This document shows positions 1 to 6,051 of a stretch of 6,051 bases of DNA, piece after piece. A model generated the notes under the pieces. That model did not search any database. It saw only the letters and a list, made by a program, of their open reading frames with translations, and was not told the DNA's origin. How positions within the stretch are numbered: position 1 is the first letter of the stretch; every line of letters begins with the position of its first letter. Source of the stretch: Planctomycetota bacterium (GTDB lineage Bacteria; Planctomycetota; Phycisphaerae; SM23-33; FEN-1343); the NCBI GenBank assembly GCA_013203365.1, contig JABMQG010000280.1, positions 1 through 6,051 of the forward strand, read 5' to 3'. The position numbers were made by a program, and so were the translations under genes.

Positions 1-398
1 CCAACATGGCCGGGCGGGGAACGGATATCAAGCTCGGACGCGGTGTCGCCGACCTGGGCGGGCTGCACGTGCTGGCCACCGAACGGCACGAGGCTGGGCG
101 AATAGACCGACAACTGTTCGGCCGGTCGGCCCGCCAGGGCGACCCCGGCCTGGCTCAGGCCTTCGTCAGCCTGGAAGACGAGTTGGTCGTGCGTCACGCC
201 CCGCGCCTGTCGGGTTCGCTTCGCCGGCGTTACGGCCAAAACCAAAAAGACCAGGAAGTCTCTTCCGGCCTCACTCGCCGGGTTCTCGACATTGCCCAGC
301 GACGGGCCGAACGACTGGCCCTGAGGCAGCGAAAGGGTGTTCTGAGAACAGACGACTGGCTCGACGAATACCTCGGCTTCGCCGGCCGAGAAAAATAG
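1..398 (+). CDS. SecA-like preprotein translocase ATPase, C-terminal part (5' end outside the window)
   Basis: The visible 131 residues are the end of the second helicase-like nucleotide-binding domain (NBD2) of a SecA-family ATPase, which drives unfolded proteins through the Sec channel. The reading frame is open from position 3. Seen directly: the SecA signature [12 protein letters not shown] (3-38), [12 protein letters not shown] (57-92), and the motif VI region [13 protein letters not shown] (111-149) with the arginines expected to contact ATP, followed by SLEDEL. Typical SecA has QLRGRSGRQGD here, so the FGRSAR variant marks a divergent copy. After NBD2 only about 70 residues remain, including a helix-rich stretch ([14 protein letters not shown]) and [10 protein letters not shown], and then a stop. 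Housekeeping SecA continues for several hundred residues through the helical scaffold, helical wing and zinc-binding tail, so this looks like a shortened paralogue. For that reason no symbol is given. SecA-family membership is near certain; a housekeeping export role is not. Confidence 0.9.
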   Translation, partial: NMAGRGTDIKLGRGVADLGGLHVLATERHEAGRIDRQLFGRSARQGDPGLAQAFVSLEDELVVRHAPRLSGSLRRRYGQNQKDQEVSSGLTRRVLDIAQRRAERLALRQRKGVLRTDDWLDEYLGFAGREK

Positions 399-676
399 CC
401 CGCACCCTTCACCAGCAAAACACGGCCTATGCGAGCAGTGTCACAACCTGGACGTGCACACTTTTGCATGGCCTACGCCGTTTGGGCCTTGTTATTCCAG
501 ATCCTATGAAATAGACTGGTTAGCCGGTGCAGGTTGTGAACTCCAACTGGTGCATCGGCATCAGCTAGCTATGTTATCTATCCCGCTTATGCCGCGGGTC
601 GGCAGGGCTGTGAAAAGGATAATCCTCAAGCGTGCTCGGGCCAAACTTCCTTAGACCTGAACCTTACCCTGTGAGC
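399..676. other. Intergenic stretch, no gene recognised
   Basis: This is the gap after the SecA-like stop codon. A short open frame at 454-654 (66 codons) has no recognisable motif and no clear ribosome binding site, so I do not call it a gene. I see no T-tract terminator directly after the SecA-like gene, and no tRNA, repeat array or convincing sigma-70 promoter. It may hold the 3' untranslated region of the upstream gene. Confidence 0.6.
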
Positions 677-723
677 CCCCAACAGAATGCGGCGCCTTGG
701 GACGCCGTCTCATTCTGTTGGGG
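677..723. repeat. Interrupted inverted repeat with 13-bp perfect arms (strong hairpin)
   Basis: The left arm CCCCAACAGAATG (677-689) is the exact reverse complement of the right arm CATTCTGTTGGGG (711-723). The 21 bases between can extend the stem: C690-G694 pair with C703-G707 (CGGCG with CGCCG), leaving a 3-base bulge TCT (708-710) and a small apical loop. The fold would be very stable on either strand. It lies about 280 bases after the SecA-like stop and about 230 before the next start. Neither side carries a T-run, so it is not a standard intrinsic terminator. It could be a U-tract-less terminator, an RNA-stabilising 3' hairpin, or a copy of a dispersed palindromic element. The pairing is seen directly; the role is unknown. 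Confidence 0.7.
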
Positions 724-730
724 ACCCTTA

Positions 731-769
731 TTGACATTCGTGTTGCAAAAGTAACTTTGTCGGTACGAT
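731..769 (+). promoter_or_regulatory. Possible promoter region for the large GH2-type gene (tentative)
   Basis: A perfect TTGACA box lies at 731-736, eight bases after the 677-723 hairpin and upstream of the large gene. The partner -10 is poor: TAACTT (752-757, 15-base spacer) matches TATAAT at only 3 of 6. TACGAT (764-769) matches 4 of 6 but is too far from TTGACA, although TTGCAA (743-748) lies 15 bases before it. Location and the -35-like box support a promoter; the weak -10 and short spacers count against it. Confidence 0.25.
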
Positions 770-773
770 TTAG

Positions 774-821
774 TCCGGAATTGCGAAGCAATCCGTCTCC
801 GGCGGATTGCATTGGCAATGC
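774..821. promoter_or_regulatory. Cluster of overlapping short inverted repeats upstream of the GH2-type gene
   Basis: Three symmetric elements are packed together. TTGC-GAA-GCAA spans 781-791. GCAATCCG (788-795) is exactly complementary to CGGATTGC (803-810) across a 7-base loop. GCATTG-G-CAATGC (809-821) is a 13-base palindrome around one central base. They overlap at their ends, so the RNA hairpins would be mutually exclusive, or the words could be repeated half-sites for a DNA-binding regulator. The segments starting at 774 and 798 also resemble each other as an imperfect direct repeat (TCCGGAATTGC and TCCGGCGGATTGC). An operator or leader RNA controlling the glycosidase gene is plausible but not shown; no known operator or riboswitch consensus was recognised. 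Confidence 0.4.
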
Positions 822-938
822 TAAGATCAAAATAAAAAGTGCTCTAACCGCTGACGGAGAGCATCGTTGTTCGGGACAAGGACAATGTGTGGTCGATCTT
901 CTAAGCCGCTTTGGCCGTTAATCATTGGCCTCAACCTC

Positions 939-946
939 AAAAGGAG
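939..946 (+). promoter_or_regulatory. Ribosome binding site that decides the start of the large gene
   Basis: AAAAGGAG is a strong Shine-Dalgarno match. It ends 7 bases before the ATG at 954, which is ideal spacing, but only 1 base before the in-frame ATG at 948, which is too close. This favours 954 over 948 and over the more upstream in-frame TTG at 867. Translation from 867 would also place about 29 non-hydrophobic residues ahead of the signal peptide. Confidence 0.8.
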
Positions 947-953
947 CATGAAA

Positions 954-3900
954 ATGAAGAGCCGTCGAGTCTGCACGATCTTATGGGCGATGTCGCTGGC
1001 CGTTGTTTCTCACGCCGTAGCTGTCATGGGCGAAGAAGCAGTCGGCAGGCCGTTAATACTCGCCGACGTGTCGGCGGTGATCGGCGGTACGAGCTACTGG
1101 CGGGTGCCCGCGACGGTGGGAAGCGGGGAGTATTACGTCGGCTTCCGGATAGAGCAGAAGGGTCAGTGGCAAAACGAGATCGACGCAACCACCTATCACA
1201 ATGCACGCAATTTCCGCGTACTGTCGCTGACTGATCCCAAGAAGTTGGATTCGGGGGCCTGGGAAGCGGATGTCTATGCTGAAAAACCGCTTCGACTGGC
1301 GCCCAACGATGTCATAAGCGCCAGGATCGGCGGCGCCAAGCTCAAGGCCCTGGTGTTACATCGCGACAAGCCCGGCACGGGACACTTGAAGATAGGCACC
1401 AGTAGCTGGGGAATCAATTATTATCAGCCCTTCAAGCCCACCGGTATTAATACGGCCATAGCAAGCGGTCCGGACGCCAACCGCTCCGGCGAAGCGATAA
1501 TAACCGTCTACAACTATACCGAAAAACCTGCCGACATGAAAGTCTGGTGGCAAGTGAAGGACTTCTTCGGCGAGGTCCTCGATAAAGGCTCGGCCAAGGT
1601 TAAAGTCCGGTCAATTGAGTCCAAGCAGTTCACCGTCCCTTACCAAATTCCACAGACGAGCAGCCATGTCCTTGTGACCGGCTGGGTTGACGACGGCACC
1701 GGCACGGTCCTGCATCATACTGCCGACGTCGTGGCCGATCGTGTCTCCGGCCCGCGCCCGCTGCTTGATCTGTCCGGCAGTTGGGATTTCGCCGAAGGCG
1801 ACCCCTTGTTCATGGGGGACCCGCCGCAGGCGGATAAGTTCGCTGCAAACGCTGTGACAGTCCCGGGCTATATGCCACTGGACAAGCGTGGCGCCAAGCA
1901 CGTCGGCTGGTATCGAAAGACCTTCACCCTGCCGGAGTGGCACAAGGCTCAGCGGCGGGTTCTGGTCCTCGGGCCGGTCGCCTATGAATGCGACGTGTAT
2001 GTCAACGGGAAGAAGGTCGGGGGTAATTTCGGACCGCTCAACGCATTCGAAATAGACGTTACCGATGACGTCAAATGCGGTCAGAACGAACTCGTGATCG
2101 GCGTTCGCGACTGGGTCGCCGCCGTGGAGGCCGAGGCACTCAGAAAGAAAATCTGGGTTCCGGGCCAAGTTGAGATAGGCGCTTTCAGGGACAACCTGGT
2201 AGCGCCGAGTTGGGACGCCACGGGTGGAATAAAGGACGAGGTTCACCTGGAAGGCCGATCGGCCGTGCATGTGGCCGACGTTTTCGTCAAGCCCAGCTTC
2301 CGCAAGAACTCCCTTGCAGTGGACGTGACGATAGTGAACCGTTCGGCCGAGAATGTGAATGTCACGCCCGTCTGCACGGTCCGCGACGCGGGCAAGGAGG
2401 TCCTGCGGTTTTCCGGTGAGCAGGTCGCCCTCGATGCCGGTGCGGAAACCACCGTCACGCTGCAATCACCCGCTGACGGGCTTCAACCGTGGTTCCCGCA
2501 CGACCCTCACCTGCTGCAGTGCTCCGTCTCGCTCGATGGCGGCAAGGACGCCGTGAACGTGCGATTCGGCTTCAGGGAAGTCTGGCTGGAAGGCAACAAG
2601 TTCCTCTTCAACGGCCGGGTAGCCAAGATGACACGCAGGGGCTACAACCCTTACTCCCCGAACCACATGAATCGGCGCGTAATGCGCGAGATGGCGACGT
2701 CGTTCAACCCGCCATTCGGAGTGACCATTGTCGAGGTCGGTCCGATGCGTATCACAGCTGACATTTGCGACGAAGAAGGTTTGCTTTGGGATTTGGAGAC
2801 AAACCAGGTGGTGGTCATGGCAACCACTGTGGTGTTGACCAACGACACGTATTGGAAGAACGCCGAGGAAATGGCTGTTCGAACCGCGCGGACCTACCGG
2901 AACCATCCCTGTGTCGTGCATTACGACCACTCCAACGAGTTCGCATGCTTCTCGCCGTACACCAACGTCCCCAACGGCTACGAGGCGGCCAGCAAACGGC
3001 TTTACGGCATCTATCAGGCCGTCCAGGCCGTCGATCCGACGCGACCGGCCTCCTGCGACGCCGACGGGGACTTGAACGGCCGATTGCCTGATTTCAATCT
3101 GCATTACACACTTGACAATGTCCCGGGCATGTTCATCAACAATAGGGCTTTTCTCATGCCCGTAGACGCGTTCAACGGCTGGTTTGAAAAGCCCAGCCCC
3201 AACTTCGTCCCCCAAAAGGGCGACGTCGTTCGGCTGATGACCAATGGCCTGCCGATGACGTGGGAATTCGGTACACGCGCGGTATACGCACCGGAAATAA
3301 TGTGGTGCCCGTTTTCCTGGCTTCCCCATGGCGGGACATTCTGGAAGGGCGATTCGGTCTATCGCAGCACCTATGAATGCTACCAGGCAGAAGTGGACCG
3401 CATCGTCAACCTCGTCGCCGGTCACAGGCATCTTGAGATGTGGCTCTTGCATCCGTGGACCGGGCAGGGCCCGACCTATGACGCACTCGAGCCAGATACC
3501 GTAATACCCATCCAGACGCTTGGAAACTACTACTCCGACGAGAAGGTCGTTCGGGCAGTCAATATCCATCACGACAAGCTCTTCCCGGCGGAGATGACGT
3601 TGCGATGGGGCGTGCAGTGTTCCGAAGGCGACAAAGAAAGCGGCAGCGATCAGCTTTCACTGGACGCCGGGGCCCTGCTTCGCCGAACGCTGGAATTTTC
3701 ACTGCCTCAGGTAAGTGAGCCGACACGGGCTACGCTGTACTATCGCCTGGAAGACAAGCAGGGCGAGGTGAACACGACCACGCAGGCAATAACGATCTTC
3801 CCGCGCGTCGGCGTGAAGGTTCCCCTGGGAACGCACGTCGCCCTGTGGGACCCCGCCGGCACCACTGAAAGGGCCATGTGGGCACTCGGTGCCGAGGTCG

Positions 3901-5990
3901 TTCCCTTGTGCGACTTGGCAAACATCCCCGAAGACACCAATGTGATTGTCGTCGGTGCCGGGGCGTGGACGAAAGACAATTGCGATGCGACGGCCGAGAC
4001 GCTGTTTGATTTCGTCGAAAAGGGCGGAACGCTGCTGATCCTCCATCAAACCGCTTGGCCCGAATGGTCGCCTGTGCAAATGGCGCAGGATTCCAGGCAC
4101 GTCGCCTCCCGCGTCTGGAAGCGAGTGGCCGATCATCCGGTATTCCGTGGTATTGAGGACTCCTGGCTGCGGTCTTGGCGCGAAAGCCACGTCGTTTCCA
4201 GCTACGATTTCGCAAAGCCCCTGCAGGGCAATGCAATCACCCTGGCAGACAGCGGCACCAGAGACGGCCTGGAGCGATGTGCCCTCATGGAAGCCAGGTA
4301 CGGGTCTGGACGGATTATTGCATCACAATTCCGACTGATCGAGGCGTTCGACGTCGAACCGGCAGCGTCAAGGCTGCTGGGCAACCTGCTGTCGGTTGCC
4401 GTTGAGCCCGGCCCAGCATTGGGACCTATCGCGGTATGCGACGAACCGACCTCGGCAGTTGTGAGAATGCTGAAAGGACTGGGCGCGGACATTACGATGC
4501 TTGCCCGCCCGTTTGACGCTGCTGCACTGAACGGTCACAACTTAATCCTGGTGCAACTGTACGAAAAACTCTCAGCGACCGAGGCTAATGCCTTGCACAA
4601 AGCCGCCGCTGACGGTGCGACCGTCTGGGTTCGTGGCGTGGCGAAGAAGACCCTGCCTGTGCTTCAAACATTGACCGGGACCATGTGGAAACAGACCGCG
4701 CCTCTCGATCTTTGGCAAGGCCGCGGGCTGATTGAAGGCGCACCAGCCGAACTGGCAGGACTGTCCAATGCGGAGTTCTACTGGAAACGCGGGCAATTTG
4801 GCGATACTCAAGGCCTGGAAAAACCGAGTTGGAAGATCACCGACATCGCCGACGTGCACGTGCAGCCCGCAGGGCTCAAAGCTGCTCAAGAGCTCGTCTA
4901 CCCGGGATTGATCTGGTCGGTTCCTGTCGGTGCCGGGAGCGTGATAATCGACCAGGTGCTCTGGGCCGAGAAGGTCAATGAAGTGCAGAATCAGGCCCTC
5001 AGAATCGCCAGCGCCATGTTGACCAACGCCGGTGTGAAACTCGCGGCAGTTGCTAAGACGGCGAAACTGCCGGCCGACGTCGTCTGGGAGCCATACGATC
5101 TGTCCCCCTACGGGAACATGGGTTTTGCAGACCCCGTCGAGAGTGACGGAAAGGGCGGATGGAGTGATCAAGGCCCGCTGATGGACATGCATCAAATGCC
5201 TACCGGAGACGTCGTGTTCAACGGCATTGACTTCAGCATTAACCCGGACAAAGGTTGCCTTACGCTTCGAGGGGGAAATCAAGGCAAGCCGGACGCATTC
5301 CCGCTGGAAATCACCGGCATTGCGATAGACAAGAAGGTCTTGGCCTTCGAGTTGCTGCACTCCGGCGCGTGGGTCAGCGACAGCAAGGAAGTCTTCAGGA
5401 TGGTTGTCAGTTACGAGGACAACACCGAGCGGGTGGTAAGGTTCGTAGGCGGCATCAACACGCGCGACTGGACGTTTGATCCTAACGCCCCGTTCCCGAT
5501 GGAGACTGAAACCCAAACTCGCATCGGATGGACGGGCAAAGGCGACAAAGAGGCGGGGGACGTGTTCGATACCGTCAGCGTCTGGCAGAGTCGCTGGGTT
5601 AACCCGACACCCGAAAAGAAGGTTACCTCCATCGCTTTCGTGCATGAGCCGGCCTCCGTGGCCATTATATGCGGGCTGACGTTGGGGGTGGAAGGCTCGG
5701 CAGTGCCGGTCCAGGCGGATCAGAGAACGCCCGAGCAATTGCTCGAAGCCGCCCGCGCCGCGTGGGTCGCGGGGAAACTTGACGAGGCCGTCCAGACGGC
5801 TCAGATCCTCGTGCAAAAGGCTCCCGACGCAACCGAAAACTGGAACCTCCTCGGCGATCTCTACCGGGAGGCCGGCGATAAGCAAAATGCCTTGCAGGTC
5901 TACCAGAAATCGCTGGACATCCAGCTCAACCAGCCGGCCACAATGACAAAGGCCCGAGAGCTTCAAATGGAACTGGATGCCAGCAAGTAG
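954..5990 (+). CDS. Secreted multidomain glycoside hydrolase family 2-type protein with GATase-like, NPCBM-like and TPR domains
   Basis: This exported protein of 1678 residues is probably a retaining exo-glycosidase of the GH2 group (beta-galactosidase, beta-glucuronidase and beta-mannosidase relatives); the substrate cannot be assigned. Residues 1-26 are a Sec signal peptide: KSRR, then a hydrophobic core, then AVA at 21-23. Residues 32-265 are beta-rich and not recognised. The GH2 jelly roll is about 270-430 (LSGSWDF, VGWYRKTF, YVNGKKVG). An Ig-like sandwich is about 435-540. The TIM barrel is about 541-865, with RNHPCVVHYDHSNEF giving acid/base E662 and LPMTWEFG giving nucleophile E771. 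A beta-sandwich follows (about 880-952). Two tandem class I glutamine-amidotransferase-like domains (about 955-1150 and 1157-1363) lack a visible nucleophile Cys. An NPCBM-like domain is about 1376-1580 (GGWSDQGP, FNGIDFSI), and two TPR repeats are about 1593-1672. The GH2 call is firm from both motifs. The accessory domains are assigned by pattern, with the CBM least certain. No neighbouring gene indicates the pathway. Confidence 0.9.
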   Translation: MKSRRVCTILWAMSLAVVSHAVAVMGEEAVGRPLILADVSAVIGGTSYWRVPATVGSGEYYVGFRIEQKGQWQNEIDATTYHNARNFRVLSLTDPKKLDSGAWEADVYAEKPLRLAPNDVISARIGGAKLKALVLHRDKPGTGHLKIGTSSWGINYYQPFKPTGINTAIASGPDANRSGEAIITVYNYTEKPADMKVWWQVKDFFGEVLDKGSAKVKVRSIESKQFTVPYQIPQTSSHVLVTGWVDDGTGTVLHHTADVVADRVSGPRPLLDLSGSWDFAEGDPLFMGDPPQADKFAANAVTVPGYMPLDKRGAKHVGWYRKTFTLPEWHKAQRRVLVLGPVAYECDVYVNGKKVGGNFGPLNAFEIDVTDDVKCGQNELVIGVRDWVAAVEAEALRKKIWVPGQVEIGAFRDNLVAPSWDATGGIKDEVHLEGRSAVHVADVFVKPSFRKNSLAVDVTIVNRSAENVNVTPVCTVRDAGKEVLRFSGEQVALDAGAETTVTLQSPADGLQPWFPHDPHLLQCSVSLDGGKDAVNVRFGFREVWLEGNKFLFNGRVAKMTRRGYNPYSPNHMNRRVMREMATSFNPPFGVTIVEVGPMRITADICDEEGLLWDLETNQVVVMATTVVLTNDTYWKNAEEMAVRTARTYRNHPCVVHYDHSNEFACFSPYTNVPNGYEAASKRLYGIYQAVQAVDPTRPASCDADGDLNGRLPDFNLHYTLDNVPGMFINNRAFLMPVDAFNGWFEKPSPNFVPQKGDVVRLMTNGLPMTWEFGTRAVYAPEIMWCPFSWLPHGGTFWKGDSVYRSTYECYQAEVDRIVNLVAGHRHLEMWLLHPWTGQGPTYDALEPDTVIPIQTLGNYYSDEKVVRAVNIHHDKLFPAEMTLRWGVQCSEGDKESGSDQLSLDAGALLRRTLEFSLPQVSEPTRATLYYRLEDKQGEVNTTTQAITIFPRVGVKVPLGTHVALWDPAGTTERAMWALGAEVVPLCDLANIPEDTNVIVVGAGAWTKDNCDATAETLFDFVEKGGTLLILHQTAWPEWSPVQMAQDSRHVASRVWKRVADHPVFRGIEDSWLRSWRESHVVSSYDFAKPLQGNAITLADSGTRDGLERCALMEARYGSGRIIASQFRLIEAFDVEPAASRLLGNLLSVAVEPGPALGPIAVCDEPTSAVVRMLKGLGADITMLARPFDAAALNGHNLILVQLYEKLSATEANALHKAAADGATVWVRGVAKKTLPVLQTLTGTMWKQTAPLDLWQGRGLIEGAPAELAGLSNAEFYWKRGQFGDTQGLEKPSWKITDIADVHVQPAGLKAAQELVYPGLIWSVPVGAGSVIIDQVLWAEKVNEVQNQALRIASAMLTNAGVKLAAVAKTAKLPADVVWEPYDLSPYGNMGFADPVESDGKGGWSDQGPLMDMHQMPTGDVVFNGIDFSINPDKGCLTLRGGNQGKPDAFPLEITGIAIDKKVLAFELLHSGAWVSDSKEVFRMVVSYEDNTERVVRFVGGINTRDWTFDPNAPFPMETETQTRIGWTGKGDKEAGDVFDTVSVWQSRWVNPTPEKKVTSIAFVHEPASVAIICGLTLGVEGSAVPVQADQRTPEQLLEAARAAWVAGKLDEAVQTAQILVQKAPDATENWNLLGDLYREAGDKQNALQVYQKSLDIQLNQPATMTKARELQMELDASK

Positions 5991-6051
5991 AGCAGTTGAC
6001 AATTTGGAATTGATACGCCTGACCGAGCCCCTATAGGTAGCCACGAAGCGA
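5991..6051. other. Start of the downstream intergenic region
   Basis: The final 61 bases contain no gene start and no hairpin plus T-run that would terminate the large gene. A TTGACA hexamer at 5996-6001 begins 6 bases after the stop codon, but there is no -10 element at 16-18 base spacing, so I do not call a promoter. Confidence 0.5.

Noticed and set aside
454..654. Short open frame of 66 codons in the intergenic region
   Set aside because: It has no good ribosome binding site, no recognisable motif and an ordinary composition; a chance frame is the simplest reading.
677..735. Intrinsic terminator for the SecA-like gene
   Set aside because: The stem is excellent, but the following bases (ACCCTTATTGAC) are not a T-tract, so it is listed as an inverted repeat of unknown role.
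697..921. Short open frame of 74 codons running through the intergenic repeats
   Set aside because: It starts inside the inverted repeat, crosses the palindrome cluster, and shows no protein-like pattern or ribosome binding site.
867..953. N-terminal extension of the large gene to an in-frame TTG at 867
   Set aside because: The strong ribosome binding site at 939-946 and the signal peptide beginning at 954 fit the later start; the extension has no signal-like or conserved pattern.
5640..5690. Possible transmembrane segment around SVAIICGLTLGV
   Set aside because: It is short and lies within the final strands of the CBM-like domain, followed by the soluble TPR tail, so a buried beta-strand is more likely.
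5996..6037. Promoter for a downstream gene (TTGACA at 5996 with TATAGG at 6032)
   Set aside because: The boxes are 30 bases apart and no -10 element occurs at normal spacing.
4572..6044. Long minus-strand open frame of 490 codons, with two more (2466-3572 and 1611-2465) tiling the same gene
   Set aside because: All three lie opposite the GH2-type gene, whose motifs fix the coding strand. Their translations show no recognisable domain, and long antisense frames are expected opposite a GC-rich coding sequence.

Overview
This window of roughly 58-60% GC (estimated by eye) looks like chromosomal DNA from a free-living Gram-negative bacterium of the PVC type. A planctomycete, Phycisphaerae-like or Lentisphaerae-like relative is the best guess. 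The reasons are the very large secreted GH2-type protein with added amidotransferase-like, carbohydrate-binding-like and TPR modules, the long non-coding gaps, and the divergent short SecA-like protein. No rRNA or other marker gene is present, so this is an inference.

Layout: (1) positions 1-398 hold the 3' end of a plus-strand gene for a SecA-like ATPase, cut by the left window edge. (2) Positions 399-953 are about 550 bases with no convincing gene. The first 280 bases are featureless to my eye. The second half holds a strong interrupted inverted repeat (677-723), a TTGACA box just after it, a dense group of small overlapping inverted repeats (774-821), and a good ribosome binding site (939-946). 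(3) Positions 954-5990 hold one open reading frame for a secreted protein of about 1678 residues. From the N-terminus it has a signal peptide, an unassigned beta-rich region, a complete GH2 core (sugar-binding jelly roll, Ig-like sandwich, TIM barrel with recognisable acid/base and nucleophile glutamates), another beta-sandwich, two successive class I glutamine-amidotransferase-like domains, an NPCBM-like carbohydrate-binding-like domain, and a C-terminal TPR pair. (4) Positions 5991-6051 are the start of the next intergenic region.

The two genes share a strand but are separated by a long gap containing structure, so they are probably independent transcription units. The large protein is probably an exported glycosidase acting on a complex glycan in the periplasm or outside the cell; its sugar specificity cannot be read from the sequence. 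I saw no mobile element, CRISPR array, tRNA or rRNA. The main points of interest are the domain architecture of the large protein, the abrupt SecA-like C-terminus, and the structured leader between the genes.
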